Shown here: in pieces, positions 1-8,359 of the stretch
Numbering within the stretch: position 1 is the stretch's first letter
How the letters are laid out: every line of letters begins with the position of its first letter
Source of the DNA: Euperipatoides rowelli
Taxonomy: Eukaryota > Onychophora > Udeonychophora > Euonychophora > Peripatopsidae
Direction: 5' to 3' (one strand)
Assembly (NCBI GenBank): GCA_003024985.2
Contig: PXIH01S0008880.1
DNA length: 11,939 nucleotides
Notes under the pieces: generated by a model
What the model saw: the letters and a program-made list of their open reading frames with translations, nothing else
Told to the model about the DNA's origin: nothing
Databases searched by the model: none
Program-made: the position numbers and the translations under genes

Positions 1-845
1 TTTTAATGCAAAGAGAGGAGAAACAAGGTATTATTAGTTCCCCAAAAGAAACCTTTTTATAAACTTAATATTCAATCAAACACAAAAATTTGAAAATAAA
101 CAATGGTTGTCTAGAAAAGCCTACAATACACTGCTTATCACATCAGCACAATGACCCAACATACAGTACTGTATGTAATATATAATGCAGGCCACTTGTT
201 ACAATTAACAAGTAATTAGAATACACTAATTGTCAGCCTAATTGTTTCCTCCGTTTATTCCTGACTTTTTAAAGAATAGGTTTTCTTTAACAATAACAAA
301 AAGAAAAGAAAAACACAAAGCTAGAACATAAACAGAAAATTGGAAATCATTCATATCATTCATAATGGCGATATAAAAACTAAATAAAATAGAAAATAGT
401 TGTAATTTCTTTAAAAAATAACGAAATTCTTAATTTATTATAAAACAAATACAATTATTAAAAAAAAAGCAACCTGAAATAATGTGAAAAACAAACAAGC
501 AGCAGGTTATCACATCACTCTGTATTGAATGATTTAAACATATTTTTAATCATTCACTTTCCCAAGAATAATGAAGTCTTATAAATATTTTAAACTACTG
601 TAAGTTCTTTATAATAATAAAAGTCATGATTGAAAAGTATCAGAAACTTAGAGACTGGAAAAATATCCATTGGATGGTGGCTGATTGCAAAAAAAATATA
701 AAAATCAATCAGTTATTCAACTCTTTCTCAATATCCTATAAAAAAAATTATAAAAAAGATAAAGTACCATAATCATATATTTATAAAAAAATATATAGTT
801 GGTATTTTACTATAGGAATAAACAAAAAAGTAACAAAACACAACT
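1..845. other. AT-rich non-coding flank 3' of the SPT4 gene
   Basis: No coding potential was found on either strand; the stretch is dominated by A/T with short homopolymers. As the downstream side of the minus-strand SPT4 gene it would hold the 3' UTR. Minus-strand AATAAA hexamers (TTTATT on plus) occur at 434-439 and 254-259, but such hexamers are expected by chance in DNA this AT-rich, so neither can be called the real poly(A) signal. No poly(A) tail remnant (poly-T on plus) lies just left of 846. Confidence 0.6.
159..176. repeat. Perfect 18-bp palindrome
   Basis: Positions 159-176 read the same on both strands (ACATACAGT followed by its exact reverse complement, no spacer). It contains the TACAGTAC word that recurs through this window. 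It may be a local product of that word bias rather than a binding site. Confidence 0.85.
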
Positions 846-1202
846 TCACAGTTTCCGATTTTTACTTTCTGAAGAAGCATAAGTGATTCCGTGTTGTTTC
901 AATTGCCAGGCGGTTTCTGGCGGTAGGCTTCCCGATACAGAAAGAGCATAACATCCTTTAGCATAACGTGTAATCATTTTCCATTTGGGGACCCACCGCT
1001 CTTTTGGACTTGATACTACAATCAGCTTGTCAAAATTGGAGCTCGTATATTCAGTCACAGCTTTATGATTTCCCTTCATCCTTAGATACCGTTCACAATT
1101 CTCACAGCCATCGTTTTCAAATTGTTCTAGAGTTTTAACCATGCAGCACAATAAACAGGCCCGGAGGCTATGTGGATTCCTGGATATAATTTTCACAGAC
1201 AT
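846..1202 (-). CDS. SPT4: Transcription elongation factor SPT4 homologue, single exon
   Basis: A 118-residue protein. SPT4 pairs with the NGN domain of SPT5 to form DSIF, which binds RNA polymerase II in the nucleus and controls pausing and processivity. Seen here: LRACLLC at residues 13-19, zinc-binding Cys16, Cys19, Cys33 and Cys36 (CLLC and CENC), then QFENDGCENC, YLRMKGN (39-45), TSSNFD (53-58), WVPKW (70-74) and YALSVSGSLP (85-94). The family length is about 117 residues. The Met at 1200-1202 puts the first Cys at residue 16 as in animal relatives; an in-frame Met 57 bases upstream would add only a poly-Phe stretch encoded by a pyrimidine run. The stop is TGA. Oddities: no intron, an extra Cys20, a diverged N-terminus, and loss of the usual basic YKSRD-type C-terminal motif. 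It could be a retrocopy or a paralogue; the family assignment itself is firm. Confidence 0.88.
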   Translation of the reverse strand: MSVKIISRNPHSLRACLLCCMVKTLEQFENDGCENCERYLRMKGNHKAVTEYTSSNFDKLIVVSSPKERWVPKWKMITRYAKGCYALSVSGSLPPETAWQLKQHGITYASSESKNRKL

Positions 1203-1238
1203 TATGGAGAGAGAGGAGAAGAAGAAAAAAAAAAAAAA
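1203..1238 (-). other. Pyrimidine-rich 5' leader of SPT4
   Basis: On the minus strand the bases just before the ATG form a run of about 14 T followed by CTTCTTCTCC and CTCTCTCC. This is either a pyrimidine-rich 5' UTR or the remains of an intron's polypyrimidine tract. No AG sits directly before the ATG, but a CCAG lies inside the N-terminal codons (minus strand, about 1172-1175), so a spliced start that bypasses the first seven or so codons cannot be excluded. Confidence 0.4.
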
Positions 1239-1275
1239 CTTTTCTTCCAAGCTAGTCAAATTTTTTTAAACAATT

Positions 1276-1280
1276 CCAAT
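1276..1280 (+). promoter_or_regulatory. CCAAT box upstream of SPT4
   Basis: CCAAT on the plus strand (ATTGG in the gene's orientation) lies 74 bases upstream of the SPT4 ATG. NF-Y sites are common at this distance in TATA-less animal promoters and work in either orientation. No clear TATA box was seen. A five-base match is weak by itself. Confidence 0.25.
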
Positions 1281-1449
1281 GACACGCTCAAGGATCCAGA
1301 AAAACTATCAGTAATTTACTCGAGTAGTAGTAGACAATAACCATCAACAGCAGATCTTTTTTATGTTAGTTCAAGCAGCAATGTTTTTGTTGAATTAAAA
1401 ACCATTACCGTACTTAAGAATAAGAACTTTCATTGAAAAATGCCACTTT

Positions 1450-1468
1450 AAAAAAAAAAAAAAAAAAA
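1450..1468 (+). repeat. A19 homopolymer tract
   Basis: Nineteen consecutive A residues, just upstream (gene sense) of the SPT4 gene and next to the paired E-boxes. It could be a nucleosome-excluding promoter tract or the tail of an old plus-strand retroposon; no recognisable retroposon body precedes it. Confidence 0.7.
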
Positions 1469-1479
1469 GTAAATGAATG

Positions 1480-1508
1480 GTCATGTGACTGATAAGCGAT
1501 CACATGAC
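1480..1508. promoter_or_regulatory. Inverted repeat holding two TCATGTGA E-boxes
   Basis: GTCATGTGA (1480-1488) and TCACATGAC (1500-1508) are perfect 9-bp reverse complements with an 11-base spacer. Each arm contains TCATGTGA, the M-box/CLEAR-type E-box bound by MITF/TFE or USF-family bHLH-zip factors. The pair lies about 280 bases upstream of the SPT4 start, within plausible promoter range. Binding is inference; the symmetry is seen directly. Confidence 0.35.
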
Positions 1509-1723
1509 AGACTACCTGTGTACCTTAGTAATAAATTTCAAGGTAAACTGCTTAAAAATGGATACAAATAATTGCTTTGTAAGGAACTAAAGTACACGAA
1601 ATAAATATCCTATTTAATTAAAGTAAACAATTTTGCATCAAATCCAGATAAAATAATTTGTACCCATTGGCTATATAATTGAAACTAGATGTAGGTAATC
1701 CAAATAAAAATTCAGTATAGGCC

Positions 1724-1747
1724 TACTGTACAATATAATGTACAGTA
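1724..1747. repeat. 8-bp inverted repeat, 8-base spacer
   Basis: TACTGTAC (1724-1731) and GTACAGTA (1740-1747) are perfect reverse complements around the spacer AATATAAT. A TAGGCCTA palindrome overlaps its left side (1718-1725). It is built of the words repeated through the window. Confidence 0.7.
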
Positions 1748-2097
1748 CTTTGTTATTTGTAGTTTTCATAAACAGTATTCTATGTTATTTGTGTAGGCCT
1801 ATAATATATTTTTAATGCTCTTTTTTTACCATTAACTTTCATACTATACTTTAAAGAGATTAGGCTACACTTTTAATTATTTACTGTGCCTCTAAAGTTG
1901 TACTGTAAATGGAGTACGCTTTATGTAATATTGAGAATAGTTTTAGCAGAAAAATATTTTATTTTTAAGAATTGATTTTTCTGGATTTCATTTTTAATAA
2001 AATATGATTTATTACAAAAGACAAAAATAGCTTAAAAATTATAAATAAATAAACAAAAGAAATTAATCTCCCAAGTAAAATAATGAATACCGGTACC

Positions 2098-2115
2098 AAA
2101 AAAAAAAAAAAAAAT
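2098..2115 (+). repeat. A18 homopolymer tract
   Basis: Eighteen A residues following the palindromic GGTACC at 2092-2097. No retroposon body was recognised upstream. Confidence 0.7.
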
Positions 2116-2715
2116 GTAAAACGGACATTAATAACTGGGGGAGGAAAAAGAATGAAAAAATCGTTTGGGATGACAATCAATTTGTTTGTGAACATTACAG
2201 CTAATACAAAAATACAGTCAGTTTTTAAAATATACACTGTACAACAGATTTAACATTTAAAACATATTCATTGGTTGGAAACTCGGTACTAGGGTGATGT
2301 GGGACCTGGGACGAATGGTATATGAGAGAACTAATTTTTTTAACATAAATTTCTGATCCGGTTAATCCTCTTTATTCGCAATATTATAATAATTATACAT
2401 TGTTTAGATGCTTGCATTAATTCCAATCTCAATCTCTTCTTTCTTTCATTAAACAAAATTAATTTTAAATTGTAATTTATTACATTTTAGTCCCTCTGAA
2501 GAATGCCATTTCTATCAGAAATTCTTTAATTACCGTAGTCATTCCGAATCTATAAAATCTATCATAGTCAACGACCATGAGTGGTATTGCACCCTGGGTC
2601 CTCACAAGGGGGAATTGGTTGGGGCTGTAGTCTCGGGGCCCAGGGACAGGGAAGGCCCCTTGTATGACCAAACTACATAGTTATGTCCAAGGCCTATGAG
2701 AGAAAGGCAAAATTA

Positions 2716-2773
2716 CCAGGCCTATAGCGACTGGCAGGGACCCCAGGCTCAGCCAAGGGGCCTGTAGGCCTGG
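2716..2773. repeat. Stem-loop of AGGCCT-rich arms
   Basis: CCAGGCCTATAG (2716-2727) pairs with CTGTAGGCCTGG (2762-2773) with one mismatch, enclosing a 34-base loop. The core 9-bp arms are perfect. Confidence 0.6.
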
Positions 2774-2828
2774 CTAAGGTAAACAAAACGTCCACACAAC
2801 AACAACAACAAAAAACTTATCAATTTTA

Positions 2829-2845
2829 AGAGCAATTTTTGCTCT
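2829..2845. repeat. Short perfect hairpin
   Basis: AGAGCAA (2829-2835) and TTGCTCT (2839-2845) form a 7-bp stem around a TTT loop inside the GC-richer block. Confidence 0.6.
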
Positions 2846-3000
2846 GGGCCCCATACAGGCTCTTAATGCCCCTGGTTATGACATACTTAACAGCTAAAGC
2901 TTATCAAAAATATATAAGGACCCCGCCTGGATTTCCAGTCCCAGGGTACCTATTAGGATGTGGGGGACCTGACTGTGTCCATGGGGAATGAACCACCTGT

Positions 3001-3638
3001 CATGTCAAGGAATTTAAAGGCTGTGCTCGTTACCTCATAACCACCACTCCTTGACTGATAAAGCTTTTTTTTTTAAAGCTGATCAACTAAATTGAACTTA
3101 ATTTTACATTTTAACGACAGTGTGTATAATATACAGTATATAAAAAAAAGCATAAAATCCCCTTTGTGTACAAAGTTTATTTTTATTGTGAAAATAGATA
3201 TTAAAATTAAATTTAATAAATTTCTATATCTTAAAAAGCACAAAACAATTCTAATTACTTCAGTAACCCGACTCTGACTGGTTTTGAATTACAATAAGTT
3301 GCCTATTAATGAATTGATATTCTCTAGCAAATGTAATCTGATTGAGAATAAATAATGTATCTTTAAATTATGGTATTGTTTAATTAAAAAATTACATTCA
3401 TTTTTTTTTTTACAGCTTGATGTTGATTCAATTATTTTGTTTTACACCTTTGGAGGCTTATAATTCCATTCTGATAAAGTTAAAAGTTCAAATTATAAAC
3501 AAGTTATTGACAATTTAAGTATAAAAAAACAGGGCAATGTGGTCTACAAAATGGCGATTAAACAACTAAAAATGCAAGCTACCAAAATTGTGATTATTTC
3601 TCATATAAAAATCCCACACAAAAATATAGGCTCTAAAG
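3001..3638. other. AT-rich non-coding stretch
   Basis: No gene was found. At about 3402-3415 a run of T followed by ACAG resembles a splice acceptor, but the sequence after it is open for only about 15 codons in its best frame and has no recognisable content. The open frame at 3092-3277 is Lys/Ile/Phe-rich, as expected from composition. Confidence 0.55.
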
Positions 3639-3710
3639 CAGAGGTCTTAATCTCAATTAATAAATGGGCCACGTAGAAAACACCCACAAATATTAAAGCC
3701 ACAACCAAAA
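3639..3710 (+). mobile_element. Possible hAT-type transposon terminus (fragment)
   Basis: Starting at 3639, CAGAGGTCTTAATCTCAATT and a following GGGCCAC resemble the CAG-GGTCTCAAACTC-type terminal sequence of non-autonomous hAT elements that are common in animal genomes (similarity recalled, not computed). The 8 bases before it, CTCTAAAG, could be a target duplication, but I found no matching inverted terminus or second copy downstream. It is either a solo end or chance. Confidence 0.3.
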
Positions 3711-4326
3711 ATGCAGAGTTATGAGGTGGTTAGACCATGAGCAGGTCTAGGACAGAACCCCAATGAGGGGGGAGCATTAGTGAACAAAGCCACCCTTATA
3801 AAAAATGTATTTTGCTCTAATAATTTATTAGATCTTTTTTGCAAACTGTCAAAGTATTTTTTAATTTGAAAAGAAGAAGCATAGAGAGGGAAAAATTTAA
3901 TAAATTTAACTTGACCATAGGCTAGTTATATGTGTATCAATCTATATCTAAACTACATACAGTATATAGTTTATATTTACAGTACAGTATATATAATGTA
4001 TATATTCCTTGTCAGAGTTGGCTGCTAGAGGTGGCATGTACAGGTTGCAGATGGTGGAATGTCCCCCAGATATAGAGGATAGCTGTGAATAAGTAAAATA
4101 AGCAGTCACAGACAAACAAATGACAATCTATGTTGTCCCTTGCTGCCTTGCAGGTTAGATGTTGAATCACCAAAGGCTAGGTCTACAGATTATAACTGTG
4201 AGATTCATGAACCCGTCTGGCTATCGTAGTGAGTTATGGCAATTTCCCCTTAGATTTATTTATTTATTTACAACACATGTTAAGTCTTCCAAAAACTTTT
4301 ACATGAAAATACCATGAAAATACAAC
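3711..4326. other. Non-coding stretch with TA-rich simple sequence
   Basis: No gene was recognised. It contains a low-complexity TATATA/ACAGTATA segment (about 3955-4007) and a TTTA repeat at 4255-4270. The TTTA repeat reads as overlapping AATAAA signals on the minus strand. Confidence 0.5.
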
Positions 4327-4491
4327 TCAATAAATGGACTTATTCTCTGGAGACGTGACTGTTCCCTGTTCAAGGCAGTGATCGGGAGAGCATGATAGCG
4401 GAGGGGTATAAGAATACACAGATGTGTCTAGGCTGTCATACGATGTTGATCCCATGTACATATAACTGTCAAACTCTCAAGCAAACCCAAG
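4327..4491 (-). other. Candidate terminal exon, unidentified (minus strand)
   Basis: A pyrimidine-rich stretch ending in TTGTAG (minus strand, TAG at 4492-4494) resembles a 3' splice site. Below it, one frame is open for 49 codons (4476 down to a TGA at 4327-4329), with a Ser/Tyr/Thr/Pro/Asp-rich composition including YMYMGSTSYDSLDTS and VYSYTPP. Overlapping AATAAA hexamers follow at 4255-4268, about 65 bases past the stop. Against it: this frame has a stop at 4477-4479, so it needs an AG just inside the better acceptor, and the frame directly joined to that acceptor stops at 4428. No homologue was recognised. Tentative. Confidence 0.2.
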
Positions 4492-5478
4492 CTACAAGAG
4501 ATAGAAGAAGAACAGTGTAAAATCAAGGTGAACATTAAAGGACTAAGTGAGATTAGGCACAAAGGGGAAGCACAGTTGAATGAACAAAAAAGTCCTTTCT
4601 GACAGAATAAAAAAAAGTTCAAACTTGGAACAGACAAGAAGAAAAAAAATGAATATTTGAAACAGTTCTCTAATGAGCTCATGAAAACAAAGTCTGACAA
4701 CTAACTCCAACAATACAGACAGAGGGTGGATGCTAACTTCCTGAGGTGTATACCAACAATATATATATGGTGAGTTCCAACATCTTAATTTAATGCAAGC
4801 AGCTATATAAGGCTGCATCCTGAGGCAAGCAGAAACTCTAATGAACTGTTCATGTTTTCCCCTTAATGGCACAGGTGACTGTAATGCATTCTGACCCTGT
4901 TCGGGTGTCAATTAAAGCAAATTGTCTGCTTTAAATAGATAAATAAAAACTGGAACTGGTAAAGTGTTGTATTAAACCTGGAGATATCTTCACTGCTGGC
5001 ATGATGGAAATTTAAAAAAATGTAAAGAAAATAAAGTTGTTAAACTGGCTTGAAGTCTAATTTTTTAGACTGTAATAAAATAAATGATACAGAGTTGAGG
5101 GATCTACATACACCAATTCAACGATATAAATCAGGAACATACAGTAAAATAAAATGAACTTGTTAGAAAGGTGCATGCCAATTTCATATAAAATAAAACA
5201 AATTGAGCTAAAATGCAGGGCTCTTTTATACTATAGAACCTGCACATATTTAAAAATAACATGAATAATTAAATAAATTAGCATTAAATTGTACATGCAC
5301 ATAAATTGTTTGTTTTATGCAATGTTTAGCCTACAATCTTTATAACTGATCAAATTGAGTGAGCGTTGCATATACTATTGAAGATAGAAAAATACCCACT
5401 CTCTCATAAACATTACATAAACTAAAAACATTTAATGTAACAAATAAATAAAATGATTAAAGTACAATTTGTGTTATC
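4492..5478. other. AT-rich non-coding stretch
   Basis: No gene was supported on either strand. A minus-strand open frame at 4543-4911 has no recognisable domain and an arbitrary composition. A small hairpin (AGTCTAA 5054-5060 with TTAGACT 5065-5071) is present. Confidence 0.5.
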
Positions 5479-5506
5479 ATGAGGCAAAAATGTTTTTTTG
5501 CCTCAT
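5479..5506. repeat. Perfect 12-bp hairpin, 4-base loop
   Basis: ATGAGGCAAAAA (5479-5490) and its exact reverse complement (5495-5506) enclose TGTT. It lies in T-rich non-coding sequence. It could be a decayed transposon end or a cruciform-prone site. Confidence 0.7.
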
Positions 5507-6066
5507 TATTTACTATTATTTTTTTTTTAACATTTTTTTTCTTGCTTTATTAAAAATTTCTGTATTGGCTTTTTTTTTTTTACTTGTCTAGCTTTCCAGA
5601 CTACAAAATTAAGCCTTTTGAAAAAAAAAAAATGTTATTCTTTTAATTTTGTTCATATCATTTTGATTTTTGATATTCTTAACACTAATTAGTTATTCTA
5701 TTAGTGAGGAAAAAATACCTTAATCCGCACAATAATTTCAATTCTGTGACTTTTTGGATGGGACAAGCTGAACTCAGATATCAACCCCTTTGGACATTTC
5801 CAGTATCAGTAAGACTTTTTCCAAAAAGTATATTTTTGCTAAGAACTCTTGTTTTCACCCCATCCCGTATTTTATCCCCTTTGGTTATGCCCCCTCCTTC
5901 CCTCCCTCTTGTTTTCTATTCTCTTTGCTGCAGATTTTGGCCATAATTTTAAAGTTTAATTGTAAAAGGGATTTATTATTATAAATTTATCAATGGGAAA
6001 GGAATTTGTTGTGCAATACAATTTTCAAGCAAATAAATATGAATATTTGCTAATTAACTCTGCTTT
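5507..6066. other. T-rich non-coding stretch with a strong acceptor-like tract
   Basis: Several poly-T tracts (around 5520-5530, 5570-5581) and A12 near 5622-5633. A long pyrimidine tract from about 5890 ends in GCTGCAG at 5927-5933, a textbook 3' splice-site look. The following sequence is open for only 17 codons in its best frame and codes nothing recognisable. Confidence 0.45.
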
Positions 6067-6081
6067 TGTGTGTGTGTGTGT
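6067..6081 (+). repeat. TG microsatellite
   Basis: Seven TG units in AT-rich sequence. The open frame running through it (5993-6259) gives a VCVCV run and no recognisable domain, so it is not called as a gene. Confidence 0.8.
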
Positions 6082-6620
6082 AGATTTAGATATTGAAATG
6101 ACTTATAATATTAACCACTCTTTTTTAGATAGTCTCCTTAGCGATTGTGAGACAGGGGTAGTACCTGTGCTTTTCTATCGGGCCAGGGATATAAAAAAAA
6201 AGGGTTACTCCCCCATTCTCCTCTTAACCCTTTGTCGGCCGGTCTGGGCTAGATTTTAATTAGGTTTTAGTTAGCTCGCCTTTACCTTGTCTCATTGTGC
6301 TGATTTCTTAGCCCCGTTGAGAGTTTATCATCTAAGTTGGCACAATTGGACCTCTTTTCGATATATATATCAATTCTCAGGGCTAGTCTTTATTTATGTA
6401 TAGCCTACATGTGAATGTACTCAAATTAGTGATTTCTAATTTATACTATTTGCATGTAAGTGTAAATACAGTCTAGTATTGGAGATATAATATATATTCG
6501 ATAATTCTCCCCGGAACATATCTTTCTGGTCTATGAGAGCTCATGTATGACACTTGAAGTTTCAGGCGCCGAGTTCCCTATGCATGACGTATGGAGAGAA
6601 TAAATATATTTCCAAGTCAG

Positions 6621-6694
6621 AGATCATATTTGTAACTTGGTAGGTTGGCATACTGCTAAGGCAGGGTGCATAGTGTAAGTTATAAATATGATCT
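6621..6694 (+). ncRNA. Precursor-like RNA hairpin (candidate)
   Basis: The arms 6621-6638 and 6677-6694 pair over 18 consecutive positions as plus-strand RNA (17 Watson-Crick pairs plus one G-U). After an internal loop, a second stem follows (6648-6656 with 6661-6669; one mismatch, one G-U) around a 4-base TAAG loop. The total length of 74 bases and nearly full folding resemble a small-RNA precursor. On the minus strand the G-U becomes an A-C mismatch, so plus-strand folding is favoured. It could equally be a miniature inverted-repeat element. No family was recognised. Confidence 0.35.
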
Positions 6695-8359
6695 ACAGTG
6701 GCTTAGTTGATAGAAGTAGTACCTATATAAAAGATGCATATGCATTAGAATGTATATGTATGACATTATGAGGTATGTAAATTATAAACAAGGCTCCATC
6801 TCAGTAGGTACATTCCTGGCTCTAGAGTGACTATACATATTCCTCCATGTCACTGCCATTTTAAATGAGCGGTGAATTCGGGGCTAAGTAGCCGCGCAGA
6901 TCCAGCAATAAATCAGGCTGTGACGTAAATTAGATTATAAAAATACATAAGCTTTCTCATGATAGAATAGAACATCTAGGAGGGAGGGAAGCTCTATGAG
7001 AAAGGTCATGACTAGCCCAGCGAAGCCTTACCACTCTGGTATTTGACATATACATAATTGCAGCCTGTAAATCTAGATGCTCCTCAGTTGTCGAGATCTA
7101 AAGAATATAATTTTTTAAATATTCTAAATATAAGTAAATATTCACTGAAAATATTCATTAATATTAGAAGTGCATTTCCCTCCAGTTCTAATAATGATGC
7201 AAGTCAATAGCAGATAAAGAATGTCTCTTCTCATCTTCTGGTTTTAACTTATTTAAACTCCATGAAAAACAAAATTAACAGAGTTTACTCAATATATTAT
7301 TCACACCAATTCAGTCATAATCCTGATAACTGAAAGCTGGCTCACTAAGTTAACAAACAACAGAGAACTTGAAATGAATGGCTATCATTTGTGAGAAGAG
7401 ACAGATTAAAAAAAAGGTGATTACTTGTTGTTTTTACTATAGACGTGACACTGAAGAGCAAGGCCTCGATTAATTTTACGATTTATAAAATAAAATTATT
7501 TTGAGAAAAGATAGACCCACTAATATTTTAATATAAAAAAAGTTTGAATTTCTTGAGAATTGTTTATTTTTCGAAAATTTACAAATTGTTAATTCTCATT
7601 GAATTGATTGTACTTTTATGGTTAATTGAACGCAATATCTGGACGTCTTCAGCTAATGTTCCTGTGCAATGCGCATGCTTAATGCTAACATTTTCAGTGT
7701 GAAAATCAGTAGCCTANGTCAGTATGAAAATATTTATTTATTATAAAATCAGAAATAAGTCTCAGTAGACTTTTATCTGTTCTTAATTACAAAAAGTATT
7801 TCTCACCCTCCATCTCCCTCACTCTTTTATTATCCCCTTACCTACCCTAAGCAAATACAACAAAATCATAGTTTAACTTAGTTTAAAAGAAGAGTTAGAC
7901 ATGAATTAACTAGATTTATCGCTTAACGTCTGTTGATAAGTGGAATAAAGTCGTGCTCCATTGCAAATTTTTTTTTATCAGAAACCATTTACAGTCTGTT
8001 TAAAAATATAATTAATATTATCTTAGATCAATTGTAATATAATACTAATTTCTGATTCATGTTGTATCTTGATCTATGTAAATATTTTTTGGTTAGTATG
8101 TTTATATTAATTTATATATTAGATGTCATAGTAAATGTTAAAGATTACAGGTGATTTTGCAACATATTTCATGGTAAATGTGTTTAACTTAAACCTTAAC
8201 TCCTATTTTTCATAAGCAGATAATCCAATAATAGATATTTCTTCTTTCAATGCATTCTAAAAATATACATAAATCAGAAAGTCCAGTGTAAATTGGTTAA
8301 CAATTTTCAATTCCCACATTGAATTTCAGAATTAAATGTCAATAAAATACATTGGTTTT
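6695..8359. other. Non-coding stretch
   Basis: No gene was identified. It is mostly AT-rich, with a slightly GC-richer part at 6840-7040 and an imperfect AT-rich hairpin (TGAGAATT 7554-7561 with AATTCTCA 7591-7598). A pyrimidine-rich segment lies at about 7800-7850. Base 7717 is N, so the assembly is uncertain there. One weak exon-like pattern (7032-7097, minus) is described separately. Confidence 0.5.
7032..7097 (-). other. Weak candidate internal exon (minus strand)
   Basis: On the minus strand, TTATATTCTTTAG (acceptor-like) precedes a 66-base segment that ends at GTG followed by GTAAGG (donor-like). Only one of its three frames is open throughout, giving 22 residues including EEHLDLQAAIMYM. 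The length is a multiple of three and both splice signals are decent, but such patterns arise by chance in AT-rich introns. No homologue was recognised. Confidence 0.12.

Larger units (their letters stand above)
1509..2569. other. AT-rich non-coding stretch
   Basis: No gene was found. It contains an inverted repeat at 1724-1747, an A18 tract at 2098-2115 and several TAGGCCTA/TACTGTA words. The minus-strand open frame at 1965-2237 consists of poly-Phe and Ile/Leu runs produced by the A-tracts and is not credible as a protein. Confidence 0.6.
2570..3000. repeat. GC-richer repeat-like block of unknown family
   Basis: The base composition changes abruptly from the AT-rich surroundings to GGGCCC/AGGCCT-rich sequence. 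AGGCCTA-type words occur four times between 2690 and 2775, two of them as a hairpin (2716-2727 against 2762-2773). A second hairpin lies at 2829-2845, and a short CAA repeat near 2798-2813. This is the look of a decayed interspersed element, but I cannot assign a family and see no coding remnant. Confidence 0.35.

Noticed and set aside
1203-1259. Upstream in-frame Met extending SPT4 by 19 residues
   Set aside because: The added residues are mostly a poly-Phe run from a T-tract, and the inner Met places the zinc cysteines exactly as in relatives.
1965-2237. 90-codon minus-strand open frame
   Set aside because: Poly-Phe and Ile/Leu composition comes from A-tracts read on the other strand; no domain.
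2480-2671. 63-codon minus-strand open frame
   Set aside because: It crosses the border of the GC-rich repeat-like block and shows no recognisable domain.
4543-4911. 122-codon minus-strand open frame
   Set aside because: No recognised domain; its downstream end is a string of Phe/Leu from A-rich sequence; length is within chance for the region.
5704-5984. Two overlapping plus-strand open frames
   Set aside because: They run through a long pyrimidine tract that gives Pro/Leu/Phe/Ser runs; it looks like an intronic tract rather than a protein.
5993-6259. 88-codon plus-strand open frame
   Set aside because: It contains a translated TG microsatellite and no known motif.
6307-7018. Distant inverted matches (10-mer 6307-6316 with 6879-6888; 9-mer 6380-6388 with 7010-7018) as a transposon's inverted ends
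   Set aside because: The two pairs are not nested, so they cannot be arms of one inverted repeat; probably chance.
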